Source: Candidatus Nitrosotenuis aquarius (GTDB taxonomy: Archaea > Thermoproteota > Nitrososphaeria > Nitrososphaerales > Nitrosopumilaceae). From it: a stretch of DNA of 64,000 nucleotides. The notes under the pieces were generated by a model. That model saw nothing but the letters and a program-made list of their open reading frames with translations. It searched no databases and was not told the origin of the DNA. A program made the translations under genes and the position numbers. The stretch's first letter is position 1. Each line of letters begins with the position of its first letter. The stretch lies in NCBI RefSeq assembly GCF_002787055.1, contig NZ_CP024808.1:832328-896327 (forward strand), given 5' to 3'. Below are positions 51,181-59,894 of this stretch, in pieces.

Positions 51181-51507
51181 CTAGCCTAGCTTTTTGATTG
51201 CCTCATCGGCAATTGTGTTTCTCTTTGGAGAAATGACAATGAAATATGTCTTGTCTGCTCGCTCTATTGCGGCTACCTTTCTGTACGAGTTTGCGTTGAT
51301 GTCAAATTCCAGGATTCTTCCGTCTAGTTCTGCCTTTGTGTATATCATCAGGTATACGTCGCCGCCATTGTGGGTCAGTGGAATAAACGCAAAGACATAG
51401 CCCTTGTAGTAGTTGATCGGCATTGTGTTTTTCATAGGTGGCATGACAGCTGCCATGTATGAGAAAATGTCAGTAATGGAAGAAAATTCCTCGTATTCTA
51501 CGTGCAT
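51181..51507 (-). CDS. Unknown 108-residue protein
   Basis: Not recognised. Starts MHVEYEEFSSITDIFSYMAAV; mixed alpha/beta composition with hydrophobic strands (GYVFAFIPL, GDVYLMIYT, KTYFIVIS), no signal peptide, no cysteine. Same strand as the metalloprotease ahead and the CFI-box protein behind (30-bp gap), so it may be cotranscribed with the latter. Could be a small cytoplasmic domain; function not assignable. Confidence 0.7.
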   Translation of the reverse strand: MHVEYEEFSSITDIFSYMAAVMPPMKNTMPINYYKGYVFAFIPLTHNGGDVYLMIYTKAELDGRILEFDINANSYRKVAAIERADKTYFIVISPKRNTIADEAIKKLG

Positions 51508-51537
51508 GAAGTTGATTTGATAAAAGGGGATATAATC

Positions 51538-52635
51538 CTAAAGGCGTCTTTTTTGAAGCAAGCCCTTAACTTTGACTATGACTAGCGCCGGTGCGACAAA
51601 GTACATGCCAATGTTTAGCAGTATCACACCAACACCATAGCCCAGCATTTCCTGCTCAGAGTCAATGTTGGCATAGTTCAGTATGGACATTGTCGACAGC
51701 ATTGGAGTGATTGCAGTCTTTACTACTTCTTTGAATAGTGGACTTTGTCTTTCCAGGTCTGCCACTGCTGGACTGAATGCATAGTAGAATTCGTTGAATC
51801 CTGCCATGAATGTTGTTCCTGCGCCGGTGCTGTATAGAACGCCGTCTCTTACCTCTCTGAGTAGCTGTACTTGTGGTGCAAGTTCAGTTCCAAAGGCCGC
51901 GGTTGCAATCAAGCATCCATTCTTTTCACCTGTTTTTGCATCTGGAACACAAATTCCGTTTTCAGCATGAGTTCCTGGGCCGCAAACTGGTTGCTGTGGT
52001 TCTGGTCCACCAGTCTCAACACATTTACCATTAACTAGTTCCTCTCCCGGAGGACACTCTACTGTTTCTGGTGGAGGTGCCACTACACATGTGTTTGTTG
52101 CTGGATCAAGTACTGTTCCAGTACCACAAACAGGTGTTGTTGGTTTTTGATCTGGTGGAGTAACACATTGATTATTGACAATGACTTGTCCTGGTCCACA
52201 TTGTGGTGGTGGAATTACTACTGGCAGATCCTCACCGCCATTATAGAAGAACATTGTTTCTGCCTTTTGAGGGCCATAATTTACTATGATTTTGTAGTCG
52301 CCTTTTTTGTTCCAAAGCGGGCCGCCTACGACGAAGTTATCTGCAAAAGTACCATCCAAGAGTGGCCTTACTTGTTTAACTGTGACAATATTTGTAGCAC
52401 CTGTTCCGTTAACAATAGGTCCTACGATTCTGACTGTGACATCTATGAGATTATTGACATCAGGGCTCTTGATTACGCCGCTAAAGACTACTCTGTCACC
52501 AGATTCGTACAGTGGGAGTTCTGTTGAAACAGAAAGTGGCGGTATTTGTGAAGACTGTCCAAATGCCATAGATGCGGTTGATGTAAACAACATTACGGAC
52601 AATAAAGCTACTACGAGTCTCCCAGCTCCTCTCAT
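51538..52635 (-). CDS. Surface protein with CFI-box-like C-terminal domain
   Basis: Secreted protein of 365 residues. From ATG 52635: signal peptide (GRLVVALLSVMLFTSTASMAFG), a beta domain like that of the PEFG proteins (VSTELPLYESGDRVVFSGVI; GGPLWNKKGDYKIIVNYGPQKAETMF), a Pro-rich region with four Cys-pair repeats of the type CGPGQVIVNNQC, then CLIATAAFGTELAPQVQLLREVRDGVLYSTGAG, the CFI-box motif, and a final membrane helix before KGLLQKRRL. The frame continues 32 codons upstream, but a TATA-like ATAAATA (about 52665 on this strand) is 30 nt before the ATG chosen. Confidence 0.82.
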   Translation of the reverse strand: MRGAGRLVVALLSVMLFTSTASMAFGQSSQIPPLSVSTELPLYESGDRVVFSGVIKSPDVNNLIDVTVRIVGPIVNGTGATNIVTVKQVRPLLDGTFADNFVVGGPLWNKKGDYKIIVNYGPQKAETMFFYNGGEDLPVVIPPPQCGPGQVIVNNQCVTPPDQKPTTPVCGTGTVLDPATNTCVVAPPPETVECPPGEELVNGKCVETGGPEPQQPVCGPGTHAENGICVPDAKTGEKNGCLIATAAFGTELAPQVQLLREVRDGVLYSTGAGTTFMAGFNEFYYAFSPAVADLERQSPLFKEVVKTAITPMLSTMSILNYANIDSEQEMLGYGVGVILLNIGMYFVAPALVIVKVKGLLQKRRL

Positions 52636-52754
52636 GTCTAGGCTGATACAAGAATTCAGGGTATTTATGTATTCTATGAAAGAAAAGTTGACTCGAATAT
52701 GGTTTTGTTGAACCTTTTTTGACCCAGTCATCTTGATCTAGTTTTGCAAAAAAA

Positions 52755-55664
52755 TTATTTTTTCTTTACCGTAAAGGTCACTTTGCCGATGTAATTTTTC
52801 AGATACTCAATGTCAATTGAATACTGACCCGTTGGCGAATTTGGTTTTAGCATGACGATTGTTTTGTAGCTGCCACTCTTTGTAGCAACTGCATAGAGAA
52901 CAGAGGACTTTCCATCAGGAGTCTGCAGTGTGAACTTGATCTTGGTTCCCGGCTTGTAATCTTGGACTTTGCCTGTTAGTATAACGTCGGTTGTTTTTCC
53001 AGGACTAGGCAACACATATGACTTTGAATCAAGCTTTGCAGAGCTTGGAGCAGATAGCTTTGCCTTTGTTGGTGTCTTTGTTAGACTAGATATGCTTGCC
53101 TGGCCTGATGAATCTCTAAAGTCATGGTATTTCAGATCGACTGTTCCACCTGCTGGAGAAATCAGAGCAGTTCCTGCCTTGTTGCAGATTTTTGAGGGCA
53201 TCTTGAATACTCCTTCGAATCGTCCAGTGTTTGATCCTGTTTCTATTAATGAAAATCCGCTTGCTGCAAGTCCGCCAGTTTCCACGCCGCCTATTGTGCA
53301 ACGCTTGTACCTAATGTCCTTGATTAGCACCTCAAGTAGGATTCCTCCGCTTGAGCTGCCCACGGTATCGACGTTTGTCGATGCTGGGTCGTCTATTACA
53401 GAATAGATATCGATTGAGTCGTGCTTCATGTTCAAGTCCGGGTCCACCAAGACCACGGTTACTGGATGGCCAAATCTAAAGACGTTTGTAGTCAGCGATG
53501 CGCTTCCGGTGTGAGTCCTAATGTCGGTTTTTGATGACACTCCTGTTGTGGTGCCGGTTTGTGCAACATCAGAATATGCAATGTTGATTCCTTTTTCATC
53601 AATTAATCTTTGGTTGACAAAAAACTTGACATCGTCGTCTATTGTGCGAAGTGTCTTGATTGTGTTTGCGTCAAACTGGTTTAGCTGGTTTGCAATGGTA
53701 TATTCCATGGTACCAGTGAATATTCCAGAGCTGGACGATGTCTCTTGTAGTTCAAATCTATAGATTCCATTGGTAATGTCGGCATTGTTTTTGCGGCCAA
53801 ACGAAAACAGATCAAATACTATTGGCTGCGTGTCTGTTTCTGATGATACAGAGCCTTGCGCCGGTGAATTGTTTGACGAGTCAAAGTTTACTACCAAAAA
53901 TGCAGTGCCAGACTTTGCTGCAATTGCATCAACTGCGGCATTTGGCAATTGCACAAATCCTCGTGCTCCAGTCATGTTTGCAGGGCTGACCAGTGTCACA
54001 GGTGTCGCATCGGTTAGGCCAAAGAAGAGTTGAATTGTGGCGTCTGCAAAGTCAGAGATGCCGAGCTGGTTTTGCAATGATCTGAAATCATAGTTTACCC
54101 AGTTTGTTCCTTGGTCGCCAGAGTTTAGTCTTATCAGGAGATTTTGCAGTGTTGTAGCGGAAAGTCCCGTGCTTGCAGACAGTTTCTCAAAGCTCTGGTT
54201 TGCAATACCGGTGGACGGTCTTGTATCTAGAACTAGTCTGTCAGAGGCAGCGTCCGGAACAGATGATGAAACAGATGTGCCTCCAGTCAGTGCGTCAGTA
54301 GACAGGGCATAGATCTTGACGCTTCCTGCTCCCTGCAGCGTGCCTGGATTTCCTATTGTGAGACTAGGAATCAAAGCAGTGCTTCTAAAGACGTCGAGCT
54401 TGTCCTTTGCGCCAGAGTTGACGTTTTGGTCTGGGTCGTTTACCGTAACTGGAACCTTTTGCCCAGAAACAGGCTGGTTTGTGCCAAGTGTAATGCTTGC
54501 GTCTCCTAGGCCAGACACTATAGAGTATGATTTTCGGTCGTACTCTATTGTAGCAGACTGTCCACGCGGGGCGTTTGACTTGATTTTAATGGTAGACACA
54601 TCAGAAAAGTCAAAGTTCTCAAATGTGGCCGAGTTTGGCTGGGATTCTACAAAGGTTATGATTTGTGAAAATGTTGTGGTGCCATCGCTTGCGGTTGCGG
54701 TTTGGTGTCCGTTTGCCTGCAGTTCTGCAACGCTGCCAAGGCTCATTGCTATTTTGCCATTGTTGTCAAATCCAAGCGAAGATAATTGTGATGATAGGTT
54801 TACCAGTCCTGCACCGCCGGCTGCCGCATTTGCGCCATTTTCCGTAAATGCCGCATAAAAGACAGTTTGCGGCGAACCAATGTTAAATGTCCAGGAATCC
54901 CTAGATGTCGGGTCTTGGTTTAGCTGCATGTCCCGAATAGTTACAAAAACTTGGGAGTTTGGAGGATAGTTTGTCCTGTCTAGCGATGTTGCAATGTTTG
55001 GTATTTCGTCGTATTGTAGTGTGACAGATTGCGTTCCGCCTGCCGCATTGTATTGTATTGTAACATCATTGTTGAAAGAATATAGCTGAATTATTGGCCA
55101 GACTGCAGAGTTTAGGCTTATCTGTCCTGTCGGGATTGCCGAGTTTGTGTTAATTGATCGCGGACTGCGGACCACATTGTTCACGGTTGCACCTGCAGGA
55201 ACACTAGTACATGTGGAAAACCCAGAGTTGCCGTTTGTTGCGCCGGCCGCACCTGTTTTTGGTATTGCTATACCGTCAGACTCTGAAAATGACGGGCCAA
55301 ACACAACGGTATCCTTGCTGCAAAATTCGCCAAAGTCAAGGCCACGTCCCGCAAGACCGACTGTCTGGTCCGCTATCTTGGCTTTTTCCAGATTTGCAAA
55401 ATAGCCATACCACTTTCCGTCGGTTGCCTGGACCATTCTGATATTCTTGCCGTTTAATGTGACATCCGGCTCGCCCTTGCCTACACTGGTATCAGAAAGG
55501 GACGGATCGTTGACTACTACTTCTATTACCATCGAGCCTGTAAAATGATTGTTATAGTACGAATTTTCTGCAGAAACATACAGGTTCGGGTTGGCGGCGT
55601 CTGCCTGTGCCAAAAACGGCACCAGTAAGAATCCCAACGCTCCCAGCAATGCCAGCTTGTTCAA
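52755..55664 (-). CDS. Large secreted S-layer-like protein
   Basis: Secreted protein of 969 residues with a TTG start (MNKLALLGALGFLLVPFLAQADA, signal peptide). It is built of Ser/Thr/Asn-rich beta domains. Recognisable pieces are DEIPNIATSLDRTNYPPNSQVFVTIRDMQLNQDPTSRDSW, ELQETSSSSGIFTGTMEY and TVVLVDPDLNMKHDSIDIY, of the type seen in thaumarchaeal S-layer proteins. The last 90 residues (DVILTGKVQDYKPGTKIKFTLQTPDGKS to KVTFTVKKK) match the beta domain of the PEFG proteins. Many N-x-S/T sequons suggest glycosylation. No terminal anchor, so it would be held by protein contacts. Whether it is the main S-layer subunit or a minor one is open. Confidence 0.82.
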   Translation of the reverse strand: MNKLALLGALGFLLVPFLAQADAANPNLYVSAENSYYNNHFTGSMVIEVVVNDPSLSDTSVGKGEPDVTLNGKNIRMVQATDGKWYGYFANLEKAKIADQTVGLAGRGLDFGEFCSKDTVVFGPSFSESDGIAIPKTGAAGATNGNSGFSTCTSVPAGATVNNVVRSPRSINTNSAIPTGQISLNSAVWPIIQLYSFNNDVTIQYNAAGGTQSVTLQYDEIPNIATSLDRTNYPPNSQVFVTIRDMQLNQDPTSRDSWTFNIGSPQTVFYAAFTENGANAAAGGAGLVNLSSQLSSLGFDNNGKIAMSLGSVAELQANGHQTATASDGTTTFSQIITFVESQPNSATFENFDFSDVSTIKIKSNAPRGQSATIEYDRKSYSIVSGLGDASITLGTNQPVSGQKVPVTVNDPDQNVNSGAKDKLDVFRSTALIPSLTIGNPGTLQGAGSVKIYALSTDALTGGTSVSSSVPDAASDRLVLDTRPSTGIANQSFEKLSASTGLSATTLQNLLIRLNSGDQGTNWVNYDFRSLQNQLGISDFADATIQLFFGLTDATPVTLVSPANMTGARGFVQLPNAAVDAIAAKSGTAFLVVNFDSSNNSPAQGSVSSETDTQPIVFDLFSFGRKNNADITNGIYRFELQETSSSSGIFTGTMEYTIANQLNQFDANTIKTLRTIDDDVKFFVNQRLIDEKGINIAYSDVAQTGTTTGVSSKTDIRTHTGSASLTTNVFRFGHPVTVVLVDPDLNMKHDSIDIYSVIDDPASTNVDTVGSSSGGILLEVLIKDIRYKRCTIGGVETGGLAASGFSLIETGSNTGRFEGVFKMPSKICNKAGTALISPAGGTVDLKYHDFRDSSGQASISSLTKTPTKAKLSAPSSAKLDSKSYVLPSPGKTTDVILTGKVQDYKPGTKIKFTLQTPDGKSSVLYAVATKSGSYKTIVMLKPNSPTGQYSIDIEYLKNYIGKVTFTVKKK

Positions 55665-55738
55665 TTTATCTGGGTTTTGTGCCCATCAAAGATAACGTTT
55701 CCGTATGATTTATTCGTAAACCAATAGATACTGCTTTG

Positions 55739-57097
55739 ATGGAAAATGTCTTTTTGAAAAGGACCGGAGCACTCAAGATATCGCTTGCGGCCATTTTGTC
55801 GGCATTTGTAGTAGAGTTCGTCTTTGGAGTGTTATCGAACAGTCTGGCATTACTCACAGACAGCATTCATGCATTATTGGACAGTGTTGTGACAGTTGTG
55901 TTGCTATTGGCAGCAAGATTTGCCATCAAGCCTCCAGATGCAGAGCACACCTATGGCCACGGAAAGGTAGAGTCTCTTGGGGGAATGATTGGTGGAATTG
56001 CGATATTTCTGATTGCCTGCTTTTTTATTTTTGAGGCGATAATGAAGATACAAAGTCCCACTCACATTACTGTTACCAGCACCTTGGCGCTTGCTGGTGC
56101 AGCCTATACAATTTGTGTGGATATTTTCAGAATTGTTCTTTTGAGACGTGCCATATCAAGGCTAGGAGGCACTACGCTCAAGGCCGACTTTTACCACGCG
56201 TTTTTGGATTTGGGATCAACGCTTGTCGTCATTGTAGGAATTGCACTGGTGTCATTTGGATTTGACCATGGTGACTTCTTTGCGGCAATAGTGCTTGGCG
56301 GACTGCTTTGCGTTCTTGCAATCAAGCTAGTATACAGAACAGCCCAGGATCTAACGGACATCATCTCGCCAGAGCTGGTAAACAAGGTCCAAAATATCGT
56401 ATTGTCCACAGAGGGAGTGGTGAGCACAGGCCCGATTCTTATGAGAAGGTCAGGCGACTCGATATTTGCAGACGTCACAGTATCATTGCGGGCAGATGTC
56501 AGCTTTGAGAAGGCGCATGAAATATCGACTGCGGTTGAGAAAAACATCAAGGATCACATCTCAAACTCGGAAATCACGGTACACTTTGAGCCTAGCTGGA
56601 AGGGAGTTCCATCGGACTCGAAGATTTACGAAATCGCATCCAACGTCCCAGGTGTAAAGGGAATACACAACGTAAGCCAACACACGTCGGCTGAATCTAC
56701 ATTTGTTAGCCTTCATGCGATGGTGGACAGACAGATGAGTCTTGATGATGCGCACCGCATATCAGAGATAATTGAGGAAAAAATCCGAAAAGAGCTGCCA
56801 GAAATAGACCGCATCACAATACACCTAGAGCCATACATTACAATGCCAAAGGACCTAAAATCATATGACACCAACGATGAAAAAATAATTCAGCTTCTAA
56901 AGGAGCACGCCGAAGTCAAAAAGGTAGGCAGTATTGTTACCTTGAACTTTGAGGACTTGATCAAAATAGACATCGACTGCTCATTTGATAAGGACCTCTC
57001 AATTGAAAAGGTCCATGATGCGACATCAAAAATAGAGCAGAGCATTCGAAGTCATTTCAAGAATTCCGTCATAACAATACATCCAGAGCCCTACTAG
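55739..57097 (+). CDS. Cation diffusion facilitator (CDF) metal exporter
   Basis: Zn2+/Mn2+/Fe2+-type efflux protein of 452 residues. Six helices with the transport site motif NSLALLTDSIHALLDSV in helix 2 (Asp and His) and HAFLDLGSTLVVIVG in helix 5 (His, Asp), plus the DAEHTYGHGKVE loop. The C-terminal cytoplasmic part is long: three repeats of about 75-85 residues, each ending ITIHxEPY/W, instead of the usual one. ATG 55739 is preferred over TTG 55736; the TATA-like ATTTATT (55707-55713) is 29 nt upstream. The stop shares CTAG with the convergent ZIP gene. Confidence 0.93.
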   Translation: MENVFLKRTGALKISLAAILSAFVVEFVFGVLSNSLALLTDSIHALLDSVVTVVLLLAARFAIKPPDAEHTYGHGKVESLGGMIGGIAIFLIACFFIFEAIMKIQSPTHITVTSTLALAGAAYTICVDIFRIVLLRRAISRLGGTTLKADFYHAFLDLGSTLVVIVGIALVSFGFDHGDFFAAIVLGGLLCVLAIKLVYRTAQDLTDIISPELVNKVQNIVLSTEGVVSTGPILMRRSGDSIFADVTVSLRADVSFEKAHEISTAVEKNIKDHISNSEITVHFEPSWKGVPSDSKIYEIASNVPGVKGIHNVSQHTSAESTFVSLHAMVDRQMSLDDAHRISEIIEEKIRKELPEIDRITIHLEPYITMPKDLKSYDTNDEKIIQLLKEHAEVKKVGSIVTLNFEDLIKIDIDCSFDKDLSIEKVHDATSKIEQSIRSHFKNSVITIHPEPY

Positions 57098-58260
57098 ATC
57101 AGAATGCTAGTCACGTACATGATTATCATTCCGACTGCAATTCCTGCGGCAGTCGGTGCAGACAAGAGCCCTTGCTCGTCTTGCCTTATCCATTTTAGAA
57201 TGGCCACTATGACCTGAAATATTGCGCCAGCTCCTACCGACAAGAAGATAATTGCAGAAATTGGTGAATACTGGAATCCACCAATCCATGCGCCAAATAT
57301 TGCCGGCGCCCCTGCTATTACTCCCATTGCTGCTAGTTTTGCAATCATTGGTTTTTGGCGAGCCATCGGGGCCGCTATTGCCAAGCCCTCAGTGGTATTA
57401 TGGATTGTAAAGCCGACTATGAGAAATGTGCTCAGTGCTATTTCGCCTAGGCCGATTGCTGCACCTATTGCCAAGCCTTCACCCAAGTTGTGCAGTCCAA
57501 TTCCTATTGAGACCATCAGGGCAATGGCTACTGACTTTGATGCGGATGAAACACGGCTGACTAGTTTCTCAGACACATAATACAATCCGACAAAAGAGCC
57601 GACAACCACAGTTGCAACAAGCAGCTGCCCGTTGAATGCGCCAGAGAGCCTTTCTGCAGAGATCTCCATTCCTTCTTCTATTGCATCTATTCCCAAGAAC
57701 AAAAGTAGGCCTGCAGTCAGTGCCAAAAAGAACTTGTATTTTGCAGGACTCATCTTTGCAATGAACGGGAACCAAAGCAATCCGATCAATACTGGAATTA
57801 TTCCAACATAGGTGCCAATCACTGCAAAGTACGACACAAGATCAATGCTTGGCTTGATTGCAGGAGCCGCCGCCTCTACTGAATGAGCAAAGCGAGTTCC
57901 GTCATTTATTGTGAGGCCAATTTCGTACGGCTCTGCCTCATTCCATGAATACGGAATTCTGACCAGAGCTGTTTCAAATCTTGCCAAATGCTTGTCTGGC
58001 TCTATTGCTGCCGGCTGGATTCTGTCGTTAACGTCGGCCTGTGCAATGGATACATCAATTGGCCCTGTGTTTCTTGCTGTGACTTGGATTTCAGATTCCA
58101 CAAAGTCGACTCGCTCTATTGTGATGTTTGGGAGTGGAGTTCCAAAGTTTACAAGCTCGGCGCCCGGTCCAAAAAGATACACAATCATTGCGGAAAGCAA
58201 TACTAATGGGATTATTCCAGCTGCTGCGATTTTTGCCTTGGATGTTTTTGTAGATTCCAT
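57094..58260 (-). CDS. ZIP-family metal transporter with N-terminal extracytoplasmic domain
   Basis: Membrane importer-type protein of 388 residues. It starts with a helix, an extracytoplasmic beta domain of about 90 residues (NITIERVDFVESEIQVTARNTGPIDVSIAQADVND), then about eight helices. Metal-site motifs: HNLGEGLAIGAAIGLGE in helix 4 and HNTTEGLAIAAP in helix 5. ZIP proteins move Zn2+, Fe2+ or Mn2+ into the cytoplasm. Its ATG overlaps the multicopper oxidase stop by 1 bp, so the two are cotranscribed; pairing of ZIP with this oxidase recurs in ammonia-oxidising archaea. Confidence 0.92.
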   Translation of the reverse strand: MESTKTSKAKIAAAGIIPLVLLSAMIVYLFGPGAELVNFGTPLPNITIERVDFVESEIQVTARNTGPIDVSIAQADVNDRIQPAAIEPDKHLARFETALVRIPYSWNEAEPYEIGLTINDGTRFAHSVEAAAPAIKPSIDLVSYFAVIGTYVGIIPVLIGLLWFPFIAKMSPAKYKFFLALTAGLLLFLGIDAIEEGMEISAERLSGAFNGQLLVATVVVGSFVGLYYVSEKLVSRVSSASKSVAIALMVSIGIGLHNLGEGLAIGAAIGLGEIALSTFLIVGFTIHNTTEGLAIAAPMARQKPMIAKLAAMGVIAGAPAIFGAWIGGFQYSPISAIIFLSVGAGAIFQVIVAILKWIRQDEQGLLSAPTAAGIAVGMIIMYVTSILI

Positions 58261-59279
58261 TATTGTACGACCTCGTCTTGCACTAGGAACAGTCCGGTCC
58301 AGCCTTTTTCTGCAAACTCGGTCTTGTGTGCATGAAACATGAACTTGCCTGGAGTGTCATAGGTAAACTCCATTATTCCACGCTCGCCTTGCGACAAGGT
58401 AATCATGTCGGTAAATGCGCTAGGCACGCTGTACGTGCCTGTTGGGTAATAATGGTACAGATTCCCATGAAGGTGGAAATTGTTTATCTGGTCAAATTCC
58501 AGTATGTTTACCACATAGATTCTCACAAGTTCACCTTTTTTGATCTGGATTGGGTGGTGCTGATAGTAAAACGGAATGGTGTTTGCGCCATAGAAATTAT
58601 TTTCTGCATCAAAGTCAGTGTCAAACCCATTTAGGACCATCACCATTTCATCTGCTGGGGGGCGCGGCTTTTTTGGATCTACAATGTACACTCCGTACAG
58701 TCCGTGCGAGATGTGCTCTTCTAGTGGCATCACATGACAATGATATGGATGAACGCCTGCTGGGCCTGCCTCAAACTCGTACGTGAATTGTCCCCCACCA
58801 GGGCCTACCGGCTCAAAGACTCCGTCCATTTCTGCCGCATGGAATCCATGAAAGTGAATCGTGTGGGTTTTAGATCCCATGTTGATGAATTTTACCTTGA
58901 CCCAGTCCCCTTCGGTGGCACGTATTGTGGGGCCAGGCACCGTTCCATTAAAGGTCCAGACATTGTAAAAGACTCCCGGCGATATCTCCATTACCTTGTC
59001 GTCTTCTGCAATTATGGTGTATTCACGTACTGTCTTGCCGTCAACACTTGATGTTCTGCCATAGTTAAACTCGCGAAGATACTTGTCGGGATCGATTTCT
59101 ACTGTTTGCGCAGTGTATATCGGATCCAACACATCGCCAGATGTTTTGATTACGCCGCCAGTATGTGTCACAAAGATCTTTTCCTCTTTTGCATCAGATG
59201 TAATTGGATAAACAAAGTAAAGCGCAGCTAGAGTAGCAGTTGCTGCTATGGCAAATAACATCTTTGAGAACGGCTTCAA
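58260..59279 (-). CDS. Two-domain multicopper oxidase
   Basis: Extracytoplasmic copper enzyme of 339 residues with an N-terminal signal/anchor. Domain 1 holds HTIHFHGFH and HPYHCHVMPLEEHISHGLYG (type 1 site: Cys181 and His189, with Leu194 where NirK has Met). Domain 2 has NNFHLHGNLYHY and FMFHAHKTEF, where the type 1 Cys is Ala317. So there is one type 1 copper, in domain 1, plus HxH pairs for a trinuclear site: the type C two-domain pattern. Possible roles are metal oxidation, laccase-like or NirK-like chemistry. A TATA box near 59307 overlaps the palindrome upstream. Confidence 0.9.
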   Translation of the reverse strand: MKPFSKMLFAIAATATLAALYFVYPITSDAKEEKIFVTHTGGVIKTSGDVLDPIYTAQTVEIDPDKYLREFNYGRTSSVDGKTVREYTIIAEDDKVMEISPGVFYNVWTFNGTVPGPTIRATEGDWVKVKFINMGSKTHTIHFHGFHAAEMDGVFEPVGPGGGQFTYEFEAGPAGVHPYHCHVMPLEEHISHGLYGVYIVDPKKPRPPADEMVMVLNGFDTDFDAENNFYGANTIPFYYQHHPIQIKKGELVRIYVVNILEFDQINNFHLHGNLYHYYPTGTYSVPSAFTDMITLSQGERGIMEFTYDTPGKFMFHAHKTEFAEKGWTGLFLVQDEVVQ

Positions 59280-59308
59280 GACAATCCTGGTTGGTTTTTT
59301 GTTTATTT

Positions 59309-59345
59309 AAATTTAGCCTAGGCTAAATTTCTTAACCAAGGCTAA
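59309..59345. promoter_or_regulatory. Twin palindromic operators in the oxidase promoter
   Basis: Site 1 (59309-59330) is a perfect 22-bp palindrome: AAATTTAGCCT followed by its exact complement. Site 2 (59332-59345) is TTAACC-AA-GGCTAA, a near match to the TTAGCC-TA-GGCTAA core. The centres are 19 bp apart, close to two helical turns. Site 1 abuts the minus-strand TATA (TTTAAATA, about 59304-59311) of the multicopper oxidase; site 2 lies upstream of the divergent gene's TATA (near 59368). The core resembles DtxR/MntR-type metal-repressor sites. Confidence 0.75.
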
Positions 59346-59393
59346 ATTTTGAGGCTGCAATACCAATATAGAGGCTCAAAAAGAGGCAAAGGC

Positions 59394-59894
59394 ATGATAA
59401 AAAAGTCTCACCTGATCCTCTTTGTGGGCGGCGCACTAGTCGCAATCGGGATGGTGCTATCATACACTGGTGCATCAGTCATTTCTGGCCAAGTATCCAT
59501 TAAAGAAGCGCTAGTCAACGGAACGATACCTGCAACACTTGAAAAAGAGCTAGACCCGTCAGTGACATCTCAGGGCGCATTTGTAGTACGGGCAGAAGGT
59601 GAAGAGCGAGTAAACCTTGTCGCCACTGTGTACGGTCCGTTTGGAGAAGAAATTGCATCAAAGAAGATAACCGACGTTTCAACTGAGGATTATTTTGACA
59701 TTGAATCCAAGGGAACGTACAAGCTCGAAATTAAAAACAGTGGCCAGGAAACTCCAGTGGTATTAGGCCTGACTCACATGCCAGACAAGTCCATTGTTGC
59801 GCTAAACATGTTGGGACAATCCATGATCATAACAGGGTTTGTAGGAGTCGGAGTTGCCGCAATATATGCGCTGAAAACAAGAAAGTCTAGTTGA
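59394..59894 (+). CDS. Unknown small membrane protein divergent from the oxidase
   Basis: Protein of 166 residues with a membrane helix at each end (LILFVGGALVAIGMVLSYTGA and MLGQSMIITGFVGVGVAAIYAL) and an extracytoplasmic beta domain between them (GAFVVRAEGEERVNLVATVYGPFGEEIASKKITDVSTEDYFDIESKGTYKLEIKNSG). The ATG at 59394 is chosen over one 15 codons earlier because CAATATAG near 59368 is 26 nt upstream and the extension is very basic. It shares the palindromic region with the oxidase, so it may belong to the same response. Overlaps the convergent gene by 8 bp. Confidence 0.75.
   Translation: MIKKSHLILFVGGALVAIGMVLSYTGASVISGQVSIKEALVNGTIPATLEKELDPSVTSQGAFVVRAEGEERVNLVATVYGPFGEEIASKKITDVSTEDYFDIESKGTYKLEIKNSGQETPVVLGLTHMPDKSIVALNMLGQSMIITGFVGVGVAAIYALKTRKSS

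Noticed and set aside
52636-52731. 32-codon upstream extension of the CFI-box protein
   Set aside because: It covers the TATA element and precedes a complete signal peptide starting at ATG 52635.
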